Source of the DNA: Amphimedon queenslandica
Lineage: Eukaryota > Porifera > Demospongiae > Haplosclerida > Niphatidae
DNA length: 64,000 nt
Direction: 5' to 3'
Assembly: GCF_000090795.2 (NCBI RefSeq)
Contig: NW_003546470.1
Span: 67,975 to 131,974, forward strand
In this document: piece by piece, positions 34,949 through 46,640 of the stretch
Position numbering within the stretch: the first letter of the stretch is position 1
Layout of the letters: every line of letters begins with the position of its first letter
Notes under the pieces: model-generated
Databases searched by the model: none
The model's input: the letters and a program-made list of their open reading frames with translations, nothing else
Told to the model about the DNA's origin: nothing
Translations under genes and position numbers: made by a program

Positions 34949-37900
34949 TTAGTTCTTCATAGCAGTTAAAAGTCTAGCATAAAGGCCACCAATTACTGGG
35001 CGAGCTGTGAATCCTTGTCGATGAGCAGTATCAACAGCATACCTTTGAATTAATAATAATGATTGTCATTAGAATAATTATACCAACCAGTCAGTGAATG
35101 GAGATCGATCTGGTGTTTCATTAGCAAACTTGTACACAGCAGAGGTTATAGAGTTAAACTGATACAGTATCGAATCTTATACATTAATATCTAATTGTAC
35201 CTGATCATCAGAAGCCATTGCAGCAGTCCACATGAGCCAATCAGTTTTAGTATACAAATGACGATCATCCATTGGTATACCATACTATTGTAGAATCAAT
35301 AAGTCTCATGATTATTGTTCCAGTAGATTTAATAAATATACCGTATTCATTTTGCTCATGTAATATTTCAGTTCTTGATCAAACACTGACTGTGGAAACA
35401 GGTTCAATTTTAGTATTTTCTATCATTGCAAAAAAATAAATTCAATAAATAGATACAGGCTCTACCTGAAATAAGAGATTGTATTTGAGTGACCATGAAC
35501 CAGGTAAGTTATACTGACGCTTGTAGTGATCCCCATCCTATAAGGACAATATTAAAATCTATACTTGTCTTTCTCACCAGTCCATTAGTTGTCCAGTATT
35601 GTATGAATTGAGTATTAGCAGTTTCATACTTCTCAGCTGATGCAGTGTCTCCTTTCATTCTTAGCAATTGAGAGTATGCTCCAAGAGCTACCATACCCTA
35701 CCAAACACACAATAACTGTTATGTAATGTATACTTGATTTAGTCTTACTTTAGCAGCTAAGTTCATATTATGAGGTGATGGCCCCTCAAAGTCATCAGTA
35801 CACAATTGGTTCCCAGGATCAGGGAGACTAGCTACAACGAAGTCAGCCCATATTGTTAACAGGGGCCAGTATGGGTCAAGGAAAGTCAAGTTTTTTGTCT
35901 GAAGAACAACACCAGCTATCATTAGTAACTAAATAAATAGATAGTAACAAATTGGCTTCTAAACCCTGTACAGGAATACTGGCAGTGCTTTATTTTACCA
36001 ATAACAAAGTAATTAATGCATAAACATTCATCTAAAATGGGAGGTTACTATTGGCAATTATAAAGTTTCAGCTGATTTCAATTGTAATTTTTTGAGCTAT
36101 GAAAAAATTACATAACTAACCATGTTACCAGATTCTTCTACTGGCATTTGTTCTTGTCTGTTTGGCTCTAAGTCACATACTAAAATATAATAATAATAAA
36201 TATTTTAATTATTAATAAATGGTGCCTAACCTGGCCAATGGCCTAAATGGTGTGGTGCCTGAGAAAAACAACAAAAAATCAATAAAAAATTTCAAAATAT
36301 AGCGTTACCCATTGCAAGTTGTAAGGTACGTCTAGTCCATATTCCTTTGTGTCATTGTTAGCATAATTGAGGAGAGGAAGCAGCATTAACTGAAGGGTCT
36401 ATAATGTGTAGACACACTAATAAACAATCTTTATAAATATATGAACACATACCTCAGGGAGATGCCATATGAAAAGAGGTGAAGCTGGAAACATTACATC
36501 AACCTGAAAAAAAATTAAAACTGAAATTAAATGACATTTATAAAAAACTTACAGTACTAACGTCACCATCACTTGATATCTCTTTTAAAAATACCCATGG
36601 CTCATTTGTCACATTATTCCAAACAGCAATAGTACCTCCTACTGCTTGTCTGTAATAAAACAATAAGTCAGTGATCTATAGCTAACATACATGTATATAC
36701 CTCCAAGCTAATGATGAAATTGTGGCATAATTTTGTCCCCCAGCATTATACAATGCTTCAGTAATCTCAGCATCTTTGTCATCACATGCCTGCAATGATT
36801 AGACGAACAATAAGCAACAATTTAAAAGTACCTTTTTCAGTGTCTCGTACTCTGAATTTCTTATTAGGCCAGTAAAGTTTTCATAGTTGTGCTTCCAGAG
36901 TGGCTCCATTGCTGTTCCAAAGTATTTCATTGAATAGACTTGATCATAGGATATCTGTAGCCACCTTTGTGATGGTTGTCCTGGTGTGATAGTACCAAAA
37001 TCCCAAGCTATGGCTAACACTGGCCAGTTATCTTCACAAGCTCTTGGTTTATTCTATTAGATATCAAATGTTACTAAATGTCCTTATTATTACCTTGTCT
37101 TCAGATGGTAGAACTTTGCCTTTCATGAATGCAGTTCTTGTATCAACTGCAGGAGCCATTGTAGCAATCATTCCTCTATCAAGTATGGTGCTTACATACC
37201 AATAACCTATTTTATGTCATAAACCTTATACGATAATAGGTAATCGTTAATTCTTACCCCAATTAATACGGTCACTACCCTGTCCAAGATAATCCTAAAG
37301 ATAATATCATAAAAACCTGATAGCGTTTATAACACATTATACTTGATCAGTTGTTCCAATTTTCATCGCTACCTGTCCAGGCATTAGTGATGCATAGTCC
37401 CATGTAACCATCTGTTTTGTATCACTTACAACACCCTAAGAAAACATAAGTGGTAGATCTAGTACTCATTATTTTATTATTACCTCAGCTGTGTTATCAT
37501 AGTAGATTTTAACAGTGTGATTTGACACACCATCAATAGCCTCTACAGTATAAGTCAAGAAAGTAACTGGTAAAGTTGGAATTTTATCTGTTGCTGCAAA
37601 AGCTGGAGTTGAGAACTAATGCACAATAATGAGAACTATGGTATTATGGAACACTTAATTTATAACACTAACTGTTAATGTAAGCTGTATACCACTTTCC
37701 TGAAATACATACACTGTCTGAGTTGGATATACCTACTTATGATAGTAAATATTATTCACTTTATAAAGATTATTACAGTAAGGTTGACTTGAGTCATCAC
37801 ATCAGGTGCCAGATCTGTATCTTTAGCCATAAATCTTTAGATAATGAGACTATTTGCTCATACATGCATCTATAAATATTTACCTGTAGACTTTGCCATC

Positions 37901-38169
37901 AATGCTTATCATTCCTGAAAGACAGATAATAGGTCCACTCCAATGCTTAGGAAAATCATCATAAAGATGGTCGGCATCAGACCATATACTATAATGAAGG
38001 GAAATACATAATAATACACACTCACACACACAATCTACTTGTACCTAAGGTAAGGATTGACAACAACTAGTGGTACAGATGGAGGTCGAAAATTAGGTAC
38101 AAGATGAGGTCCATCAGATTTAACAGATAAAACACAAGCAAGAAGACACAAAACAGCAAAGGTCACCAT
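34949..38169 (-). CDS. GtaA-type secreted protein (glutaminase A family), copy 1
   Basis: A secreted protein of about 675 residues in roughly 18 exons, resembling the fungal glutaminase A (GtaA) family, whose domains are catalogued as DUF5127, DUF4965 and DUF1793. A signal peptide (MVTFAVLCLLACVLS) precedes RPPSVPLVVVNPYLRS. Later blocks are RACEDNWPVLAIAWDFGTIT, EQMPVEESGNM, DPYWPLLTIWADF and DDFEGPSPHNMNLAAKG (the conserved acidic region of the helical-barrel domain), and RQGFTARPVIGGLYARLL at the end. Splice sites look canonical where I checked. It lies 114 bp downstream of the UGT gene. A close paralogue is at 57.7-61.0 kb. Glutaminase activity in animals is inference from the family name only. 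Confidence 0.85.
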
Positions 38170-38283
38170 ATTTACTGTTGTTATCAACAATGACCTTACA
38201 CAGAATTAATTAGATTCATTCTTCAATGAATAATACTCAAGAATGCTAAAAATGATTGAGCATAAAAGTTAATAAAAAGTATG

Positions 38284-39882
38284 TTATTCTTTCTTTGACT
38301 TAGTTTTTAAACTGCTACATCTTTTAGTACAGCAGAATGCACAGCATTTTCTAATGCAGTACATAAGAATTGCCAGTACACTTAGCAATACAATCCATAC
38401 ATCAATATTGTAATACTGAATGAAACTCCACTTATAACGTAAAAAAGCAGGTAAATGATGCTCATACCCATATGCAGCATACAGCTCAACAAGATCAGCT
38501 CCTGTTTTGGCTCCACCAGCTGCCTTGTACAGACGACTGATTCTTTTTGCGTTATTTTGATAGAGGGATCCTTGAAGTAAATGAACGGCATCAGTTAGTG
38601 TTTTTTCACTGACCTCGTCTGGTTTTAGTGAGAAACCCAACTTTTGATGAGTTATTTGAAGGGCAATGCTATGCTGATCCATCCCAAATGGTACGCAAAG
38701 GACAGGGACTTGGTTATAGAGTGCCTCTTGGACTCCATTTATTCCACAGTGAAGTATAGCCACTTTGACAGAAGGATACTGGAGCATTTTAAACTGTGAC
38801 AACCATGAGGTTAAATAGATACGGTCCTTGTCAATGTGTAATCCTGACAACACATGTTGATTGGATTCCCGCATTGACCATACAAGTCTATACTTGCTAG
38901 ATAATGTAATAAAAGATTCTGCAAGTTCTTTAGTTATTATAGCAGTGGTTCCCATGCTAATAACAATTACAGAAGAGACTTTGTTATTATTATCCAGCCA
39001 TTTTGAAAGAGAAGGGTCCAAGGGTGATGCATTAGGAGGGAACATTGGTCCAACATAGTGCTGTATTGGTAGCACTGGCTTAGGCCACTCAAAACCAATG
39101 ACAGTATTGTAAAGAATCGGTTGATGTAGAGCTTCATTTAGGAAATTTATTGGTACATTAAGATCACTGTCAATAGCATTAGTCATAATAGATATCATGA
39201 CTATCATGGCATACTCAACAGGAATATAAAGAGCAGTATTGAGCAGTCTATCAGTGAATGACATATCAGGAGTCAAAGGGGCTGATAGTCTTGGGTAAGG
39301 CCATGGAATGATAAACCGTGGAGTAAACTCGGCCAATATGATGAGGAACATTGTGTTATTAGCTTTTCGTGTGTTGCTCAAATAATGGAGTATTGGGTAT
39401 GCTGCTTGCTCTACTATTATATAATCATACTCACTGACGTTAAGTGTTTTGAATGGAAGGATCGTTGATTCTGCATCTTTTAGAGTTTTCAGTATAAAAT
39501 TAGTTAAATTTGCCATGAGCGTGACCCAGCTTTTGTCTCCATCATGTTTACCTGTTTCTTTAAACCCATCATACATTTCCTTTGACATATAGCTAATGTG
39601 TTTATAATTTATACCGTATGATTCAGCTAGAGTTGGAATGTGATCAAATCCTTCAACAACTGATCCAATGCAAGACACAGTATGACCTCTTGAGGCTAGT
39701 TCAGCTCCTAAAGACAACAGCGGGTAAATATGAGACGGGAACATTGAATGAACAAGCAGGATTGACAGGTCTTTCTTTTCATAATACTCTGAGTAGCCAC
39801 TGGTGAAACATAGTAGCAAAATAAGACAAGAAGAACTGACAGAATAACCCAAGGACATGATGAATTGATTATTTTTAGGCAT
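38284..39882 (-). CDS. UDP-glycosyltransferase (UGT family 1), intronless
   Basis: A single exon of 532 residues encoding a membrane UDP-glycosyltransferase, expected to conjugate sugar to small lipophilic molecules in the ER lumen. The N-terminal signal is followed by the acceptor-binding half (MFPSHIYPLLSLGAELASRG). The UDP-sugar signature is present as HCGINGVQEALYNQVPVLCV followed by PFGMDQ, with HCG in place of the usual HGG. A C-terminal membrane helix (VWIVLLSVLAILMYCI) is followed by a short lysine-rich tail ending KSKKE, which fits a KxKxx ER-retrieval signal. Either of two close in-frame ATGs (39882 or 39858) could start it. It sits 126 bp from the next gene upstream. Confidence 0.95.
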   Translation of the reverse strand: MPKNNQFIMSLGYSVSSSCLILLLCFTSGYSEYYEKKDLSILLVHSMFPSHIYPLLSLGAELASRGHTVSCIGSVVEGFDHIPTLAESYGINYKHISYMSKEMYDGFKETGKHDGDKSWVTLMANLTNFILKTLKDAESTILPFKTLNVSEYDYIIVEQAAYPILHYLSNTRKANNTMFLIILAEFTPRFIIPWPYPRLSAPLTPDMSFTDRLLNTALYIPVEYAMIVMISIMTNAIDSDLNVPINFLNEALHQPILYNTVIGFEWPKPVLPIQHYVGPMFPPNASPLDPSLSKWLDNNNKVSSVIVISMGTTAIITKELAESFITLSSKYRLVWSMRESNQHVLSGLHIDKDRIYLTSWLSQFKMLQYPSVKVAILHCGINGVQEALYNQVPVLCVPFGMDQHSIALQITHQKLGFSLKPDEVSEKTLTDAVHLLQGSLYQNNAKRISRLYKAAGGAKTGADLVELYAAYGYEHHLPAFLRYKWSFIQYYNIDVWIVLLSVLAILMYCIRKCCAFCCTKRCSSLKTKSKKE

Positions 39883-40008
39883 TCTGGCATTGAGCTACAA
39901 GCCCCACCCATCTTTAATAGTTAGATTCTTCTCAGTAAAAATTTAATAGGCTCTCTCATTGAAAATTCAAACACACGCACACACAAACACACATGCAATA
40001 ATGCATTC

Positions 40009-43000
40009 TCAATTTTCTTCATTTTCTGCTTGCACCAGTGGCTGAACTTCACTGAAGCTACTAGTGGCTGTGGTATTTCTGTTCCTGTTTACATCTAATG
40101 TATTGTGACTTGGTTCATCACCAGTTTGCCCTTTTATTGGTGTATATTCATCTGGTACTAGTGAGCCATAGTAATTAATTTGCTCAAATCGATTCTCTTC
40201 ATCAACATCAGCCATAAAAGTACTAAAGTTAAAATCTTCCGGATCACGATTGTCACTTGCATTCAAATTCTGGTTTTTAAAGGAACATCTCTTCTTGATT
40301 GCTTTAATAAGAAACCAAGCAATGTAGACAGTGAAATATATCAAAGGCAAGAAGATGAACAAAACGAGAGCAGAATAAAATGTGTTAGAAAGTGGACTGT
40401 TAATGCTCTCAAGATAATAATTGTAGAGTATGATTACATTGATGCAAGATAGGAGACTAAACATGACCAAATCCAGGACATTATACCAAAATTCCTTGTA
40501 TGGCTGAAGTAAACCCAATAACAACAGAGCAATAGTAATAATAAACTGCTGTAAGACATATTGTAGTGGCCAACTGAGACCAATTGCATAAGTAAAAATG
40601 AGAGCCAGCTTAAAAAAGAAATAAAGAGCTGCATAGTAGCGTCGATCATGTTCCCCATTGCTACCATCTTTGAAGCACTGGTGAAAAGAATCTAAGAAAA
40701 GTTGTGTTTTAGCTCCAGGCTTTAATGGTTTCCAATTGAGCCTCTCCAAGCACATGTAAAAAGGCTTGATGGAATAAAGGAGCAGGATAGTTGGAAACAA
40801 TGCACAAAGGATTAGGATGAATATAGATGTAAGCATATATGGTGCATAATTAAGAGAAAAGTATTTGAAATCACCATTAAACCAAGAGACTATTTCTTCA
40901 TGTCCTGTATCATCGACCAATGTGTTAGGAAATAACAACTGACATGAAGTGACAGCAAATTTCACGTATGAAAGAATAAGAAATGTAGCAAAGGCATCCA
41001 TTAGAGATCTTTGGAAATTTAGCCAACCAAGACACCTTGCTGTAGCTCTATGCAGAGGACGAACAATGCACACGATGAATCGATAGTCCTTATGGTAAAG
41101 ATGTAAAAATAGGACCACAAGGCCTATCACTATAAGCGGGTAAAAAGCTGAAACAAATTGTAGTGCCATAACATGAAGGCTATGAACATTAGGTCCCAAA
41201 CAGAATAACCATTCATTCACTTCGATTGCACTAAAAAAACTGAGATTCCAAAACGCATACAATGATACATATATCTGCTTGAGGACTGAAGCTGCAGGAG
41301 TTATAGATGGATAGTCAATGATTCCGTTAGCATCAATCCCGAATGTAGTCGAAATAATTTGTGCAAAGAATATGAATGCATTTGCAGGTCCAGATGTCAC
41401 TGAAATGTTAAAGACAATAACAATGATGAGCATTATAGTTAAAGGAAGGTACTCAGCTAGCAAATAGAATGCCCAAGAATAGAAAATAGAGTCGGATGAA
41501 CAAGGAATGCATTTGAGCTGGTTTGAATTGACAGCAACACTGTAGTTTGCTTTACAATGAGCACAAGTGACTCCTTCTCTGTTTAAATCCCCACAGAAAA
41601 ACTCATTGAGATCATCAGATGATTCGGGTAAAGTTACAAAACTACTTCGATTCAGTTTATTATTCTGTGGACAATAAAAACACTGTCCAACCTTCAAGTT
41701 ATTAGGAGACTCACTAGTCGGACCGATCCAGTAACCAAACTCAACGGATGCAGTAAAGTTGGTATGATGTCTAATATAAGGGAAATCTCCTCCTTGACAA
41801 ACGTTACCTCTAATGACAAAACCAGGAGGACATTTTTCAAATGTTAAATCAATTTTTGTAGAGATGACTCGAGGGTGAATTGTTTTTAAAAACAGTTCTG
41901 CTTGATTGTCTTCATATGGATTACCATAATAAGACACATTTCTATTAGTGATATACTTTGTCTCTGCACCATAAGTGCTATTCCTATGAAGAGAGAAAAC
42001 CAGGGACTTGCTTGGAACATGTTTCAACCTGTCATCAAGCATCATTAACGGAAGAGCACTTTCCTTACCAGGAATGACATTGATGCTATATGAATCTTTA
42101 CACTGTGGATGGCCCTCACTGTTAGCAAAATATGCTGGGGAAGTAGCAATGACACCAGCGTCATTACAAGTGGTATTAGGCCCATAGTCCCATGCTTCTT
42201 GACTCCAGCAGAAAACTTCGTAATAACCTGTTTGTGGATCAACTAATTCCCCATGAGATTGGTCCCCCCATAAGCATCCTAATATTGTTGTAGCATATAT
42301 GGCATGGCCAGATAAGTTAGCATGATTGCCATAAAAAAGGATCTTTATTTGCCACTGTGTAGGGTCAATGTTAGAATCAAAATAACGAATAAAGCAGTTA
42401 CGAGATGATATCAATTGGTGATCACCAATGTTTTCCCAGTATAATCCACCACCATTAAGAAAAGCTCTATTGTGGCTAAAATTGATGGAAGTGTTAGTAT
42501 TTAGCATGAGAAACGCTTTATTAAAGAGAGTCATTCCTCCTCCAGCTTGAGCTGAATTGTTTATGAAATGTGAAACAGAATCACTCTGAAACTCAACAGC
42601 TGCATCAAGGCTGGTTACAGCAGAGCCCAAATTACTAAAGAATCGTGTCTCATTTTGAAACTGAATCGGAACAGAGTCAGTATACAATGTTCCCATTCCA
42701 GCAGGCGTACTTGTATAATTAGTGTAATAAACTGAATTGAATTCGAATGTGCAAGTGGTAAACACTGGCCTCATTATCACTAATCCACTGTCACTTGACT
42801 CCAAATGCCAAATAGATAAATCAACAGCTGAGCCAAGCCGTGCAACATTTCGATGCCAAGCACAATTATCAAAATGTATACTATTCATTTGATAATTAGG
42901 GCTCTCTCTAAATGTCAAAAATGATGAGCCGCCTCCAAAATAAGCTCTGTTGTATGAGAATGTTGATTTTGTGAATAGGACAGAATTATTATGAATGTTG

Positions 43001-44052
43001 TGACCAATCCCAGCAAAGAGGACTCTAGTCCCACCTCCACCAGTCCCTTTATATGTGCATGATTCAAATGGGCATCGATTATAATGAAACACAGAGTTAT
43101 TAACGACTATAGCATTATTAGTGGAACGGTCTTGAAATTCAATCAACAATCCACCTCCCCAAACTGCAGTATTATTATTAAATAAACAGTCGTTGATGTG
43201 TACAGGAATATTTGTTACATTTCCTTTAAACACAACAGACAATCCTCCTCCACGGCCTAAAGCTATATTGTCATTAGCTGAAGGTGATATGAAGAGATTA
43301 CTAGTGACGTTTCCGATATTATGAGTGAATCGACAATCACTGAACTTGTACGATGCATCAGTGACACTACCATCTGTGTAGTTAAGAGGAATTGCAGAGC
43401 CACTAATATTAGTACACTGCATATCTCCTGGTATGCAGTAGACAAATTCTACAGATATACCACCTCCACCATAATCAGTACCAGATGGTGCATTATATGT
43501 GAAGCTTGAGTGTTTAATGATGTTAGTGCCAACAGTGCTGTAGAATACTACACCGACACCAGTGCTGTTACTCACTATTACACCATCAAAGTAAACATTT
43601 GAACAAAAGAGGATATACATAGCAGCTTGAAACAGCAGAAACTTTCCACCCGGACTGCTAGTGCTGTTGTGGTACATTCCACAACCATTAACTGTCAGAT
43701 TGGAGAAATGAATATCATTAGAGTGCTTAAAACTAAACCCACTGCCTCTAGTACACTGCACTATTGTAGCATTGGTCTGAAGACCCATTAAACTAAAACT
43801 TGTTTTATAGTTTATTGCAGCTTTTAATGATAAAGTATGGTTACCTTCAGACAAGTGGACGAGGATTGAACTTTTAGTTTGTACCCTCTCTAGTACAAAC
43901 GACAGCGTTTTACAAGGAACAGAACCATCCAAACAACTAGAAGAGTCGGTACCATTATCCAAATTAACATTAATTGGTGCTGCAACTTGTAAATCTAAGT
44001 GCAGTAGGATCAGAACGAAGATGAAAATTGACATGATGCTCCTCAACCTCAA
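40009..44052 (-). CDS. beta-helix ectodomain, multi-pass membrane protein, intronless
   Basis: A single-exon gene of 1347 residues. After a signal peptide (SIMSIFIFVLILLHLDLQVA) there are about 600 residues of right-handed beta-helix (pectin-lyase-like) repeats, seen as recurring glycine-rich strands such as GGGLSVVF and GGGLLIEF with N-glycosylation sites. A cysteine-rich stalk follows (CPPGFVIRGNVC, then CxxCxxNYSV and CIPC). Then come about eight to ten membrane helices from FYSWAFYLLAEYLP to YFTVYIAWFLIKAI, including the block PLKPGAKTQLFLDSFHQCFK. The cytoplasmic tail is acidic and serine-rich. I know similar unnamed proteins from sponges and other marine invertebrates but no assigned function. 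The plan suggests a surface receptor or transporter. Lack of introns in a 4-kb gene is notable. Confidence 0.9.
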   Translation of the reverse strand: MRLRSIMSIFIFVLILLHLDLQVAAPINVNLDNGTDSSSCLDGSVPCKTLSFVLERVQTKSSILVHLSEGNHTLSLKAAINYKTSFSLMGLQTNATIVQCTRGSGFSFKHSNDIHFSNLTVNGCGMYHNSTSSPGGKFLLFQAAMYILFCSNVYFDGVIVSNSTGVGVVFYSTVGTNIIKHSSFTYNAPSGTDYGGGGISVEFVYCIPGDMQCTNISGSAIPLNYTDGSVTDASYKFSDCRFTHNIGNVTSNLFISPSANDNIALGRGGGLSVVFKGNVTNIPVHINDCLFNNNTAVWGGGLLIEFQDRSTNNAIVVNNSVFHYNRCPFESCTYKGTGGGGTRVLFAGIGHNIHNNSVLFTKSTFSYNRAYFGGGSSFLTFRESPNYQMNSIHFDNCAWHRNVARLGSAVDLSIWHLESSDSGLVIMRPVFTTCTFEFNSVYYTNYTSTPAGMGTLYTDSVPIQFQNETRFFSNLGSAVTSLDAAVEFQSDSVSHFINNSAQAGGGMTLFNKAFLMLNTNTSINFSHNRAFLNGGGLYWENIGDHQLISSRNCFIRYFDSNIDPTQWQIKILFYGNHANLSGHAIYATTILGCLWGDQSHGELVDPQTGYYEVFCWSQEAWDYGPNTTCNDAGVIATSPAYFANSEGHPQCKDSYSINVIPGKESALPLMMLDDRLKHVPSKSLVFSLHRNSTYGAETKYITNRNVSYYGNPYEDNQAELFLKTIHPRVISTKIDLTFEKCPPGFVIRGNVCQGGDFPYIRHHTNFTASVEFGYWIGPTSESPNNLKVGQCFYCPQNNKLNRSSFVTLPESSDDLNEFFCGDLNREGVTCAHCKANYSVAVNSNQLKCIPCSSDSIFYSWAFYLLAEYLPLTIMLIIVIVFNISVTSGPANAFIFFAQIISTTFGIDANGIIDYPSITPAASVLKQIYVSLYAFWNLSFFSAIEVNEWLFCLGPNVHSLHVMALQFVSAFYPLIVIGLVVLFLHLYHKDYRFIVCIVRPLHRATARCLGWLNFQRSLMDAFATFLILSYVKFAVTSCQLLFPNTLVDDTGHEEIVSWFNGDFKYFSLNYAPYMLTSIFILILCALFPTILLLYSIKPFYMCLERLNWKPLKPGAKTQLFLDSFHQCFKDGSNGEHDRRYYAALYFFFKLALIFTYAIGLSWPLQYVLQQFIITIALLLLGLLQPYKEFWYNVLDLVMFSLLSCINVIILYNYYLESINSPLSNTFYSALVLFIFLPLIYFTVYIAWFLIKAIKKRCSFKNQNLNASDNRDPEDFNFSTFMADVDEENRFEQINYYGSLVPDEYTPIKGQTGDEPSHNTLDVNRNRNTTATSSFSEVQPLVQAENEEN

Positions 44053-44225
44053 AGAGTCTAAACCCCACCCTCTGGATAATAATAATTATTCATAATGTTG
44101 CACCTAAGCAAAAAATGTGTTGACATGTACAATATCTACATACATGTACATATTAGACTACTGTGTGACAATTATAAGTCTTTGAGTGCGAGTCTTATTT
44201 TATCTACAAAATATAATAACAATAA

Positions 44226-44712
44226 TCATAATAATTTCGATAATACTTCCATAAGCTGTCTTTCAAATTCCTTTACTCTTTTTTTTGAAATTTGAAATAA
44301 TCTCTTTAGATGATTCCTTTTTTCAAAATATTGTTTTTCAAACAACAGTAGTGTTTTGGGGAAAATATTTTCTGCTTGGGGATCATACCAGTAATACAAG
44401 CGAGCCATCTAAACAAAGAATAGAACCAAGATAGCTATAGCATTGCTCCAAGTCAGCTTACTTTAGGAGTAAAGATGAGCCCAAGAAACAGTGTTGCTTC
44501 AATAAGGAGTCCCAATCCAAACAGTGCTGAGTAGTTTGTGATGTACAGGAAGAGTAAACTTAATCACAAATCACAATCAGTAGTGCTATTATGATATTCT
44601 TTTCTTTACGTGGATGATTGCTCCTGTTTTGATTGACTCAATGAGGATTTTGACTTGAACAAAATGAGTGTGAAATAGCCAGTACCTGGAGCACACCTAT
44701 ATAACTCCTAGT
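44226..44712 (-). pseudogene. class C (GABA-B-like) GPCR C-terminal fragment
   Basis: Three short minus-strand exon-like segments. The segment at about 44476-44560 encodes ALFGLGLLIEATLFLGLIFTPK, resembling TM7 and the FVPK exit of GABA-B-type receptors. It splices cleanly (CCTAAA/GTAAGC) to 44408-44226, a tail beginning MARLYYWYD and continuing as a basic coiled coil. A further segment at about 44637-44710 contains VKILIES. No ectodomain or TM1-5 is visible and the phase between the first two pieces does not resolve, so this is probably a remnant. The assignment is tentative. Confidence 0.35.
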
Positions 44713-44990
44713 TCCAGTTTGCTTATGGCACACATAGACATAATTTCATAATTTTCATTGTACTTTCCCCTTGTCCTAGAAAGTAAAAAGGAGGTTCACA
44801 TTTAACTCATGTACATGTACACTCAGTACTTGTAATTACATCTATAACTTGAGAGTGTTTGCCATCTAAAGCTTGAAAACTGGTCAGCCTTGATTGAGAA
44901 AGAGTAGACCTTCTTCGAAAGTACATATTAATGAATTTTATTGATTAATAAAATATAATTATTAAGTAATATAATTATAATAGTACTTAC

Positions 44991-45895
44991 CATCCATCAT
45001 AAGTCCACAGTACTGAATATAAAGCTAAACTAATGTCACCAATAAAAGTGCTAGTACCTTCAAATACGTTATCAGAATTATTGGAATGATCTGCTGAACA
45101 AATGAAAGATATAGATTAGTACAGTTAATTACATGCATATCCACAATTATACCAGCTGACCTCCTTTAATGCATGTCCATATTCCAATAAACTAGATCAT
45201 TGCTGATATTTTAGCAATACCAGTGATATTTATAATGTGAGCTGTTAGTTTTAAACTGAATAAATTGTATTTATTGATGTCGCTATTACTAGTAAAATAA
45301 AGAAAGGAAAGAGACAGTGAGAGAGAGAGCAAAATTATAATACATACATAAAGTATTGTACATGTATAAACCGAACTCACAATAATCAAAAAATAATTAT
45401 TCAATAACAATGAATTCTACATTCTACACATGCACACATTAAACTCACTTTCACTTATTACAGCCAGTACTGTCACTAGTCCATTAGTAGCTCCGCCCCT
45501 AACTTCACCAACCAACAAAAGTGCATAAGAGAAATACTTACCAAAAGCTAACAACTGGATGGCATTAGATGCTGGACGTAATAAAACAATGGTCAACCAG
45601 CCGAACAAAAATCCAAGCAGGTTACCAAATACAACAAAAAACTATCTACTTTTCCCATCCTTAATTCTATGATCCTCTCTGTATCTTGTCTCCTCATCCC
45701 TAAGTCCCTCCTTGTCCCTTTCTCCTCTTCTATGAAAAGAATACATTTCTCTAAGATATGCATACCCCACCTGAAAGAGGTATCAATGTAGAGTCCTCTA
45801 GCTACAGCTACTAGACTACTAATAAGCCACAGTACTAGTGATAGACCAATTGATCCTGAATATTTGACAGTGTTACTGGCAGTGATTATATAGAC
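44991..45895 (-). pseudogene. SLC7 amino-acid transporter relic
   Basis: Three exon-like pieces show SLC7 (L-type transporter) motifs in the right order: 45895-45771 with SGSIGLSLVLWLISSLVAV; 45641-45449 with FGNLLGFLFGWLTI then LLRPASNAIQ; and 45093-44991 with ISLALYSVLWTYDGW, the hallmark LALYxGLWAYDGW block. The exon for TM1 and all after TM6 are missing, and the GELGT-like segment is altered and does not join in frame with the next piece. This is most likely a decayed gene. A possible N-terminal exon beginning MSSSSRKKTKREM lies at about 46055 (minus). Confidence 0.5.
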
Positions 45896-46640
45896 CTGAC
45901 CACAAAAGTAACAGAGTTAAATAATGATAGTTCTTTTTAGCCCTCCTCTCTCTCCTTCTCTTTCTCCTCCGCCTTTCCTGTCGTCCTGAGGTTCATCAAA
46001 GAGAAATAATACCCGGTCATCTCCCTCTTAGTCTTCTTTCTCGAAGAACTACTCATATTTTGATTGAAAATGACCCGCCACACCATTTATCTTTACACTC
46101 CACCTTGCCCACGGGCCACGTGTACGCACGTGGGTAAAATAACTTAGGCGTGGTCAAATGAGCCGTAGGGATAGCTGAGAGTACGAGTGTAGACCTCGCC
46201 ACAGACACGACTTTTAAACTCATGAAGAAGACCTGTTTCTACTACTATTATCTACCCTCAGTGATCCAGAAACCTCCAACCGTCTAATTTAAAGATTGCC
46301 GCTTATGCCCGATTCGTTGTGATGACTTTAGCGGTAGTACTATGTTCCTTCAAATGCAGTCTACTTCAAATGAGACAAAGAGGAGCCTCACTGTCAGCGG
46401 GATGGTAATGCTGATGACCTTGATGTCAGATGGGTTAGTGTTTGGGTCTGATTGGGGCTACGATGTAGCTATAACTTGTGCATGCCATAAATTTTTGTGA
46501 TATGTCTATGGGTCAATATAAACTGTCCAGTTTAGAAGTTTTGTACTAGTTAGTAGCTTCATGTAAAATGTATATTATCCACCAGATCCGTGTGAATGAG
46601 TGCATGATATTCATAGACTTTTTAATGATATTCATTTGGA
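45896..46640. other. intergenic, no gene recognised
   Basis: Pyrimidine-rich at 45940-45985. Apart from the possible SLC7 N-terminal exon noted above, nothing is supported. Confidence 0.35.

Noticed and set aside
39618-39806. Plus-strand frame in the UGT region
   Set aside because: It is antisense to the conserved acceptor-binding half of the UGT.
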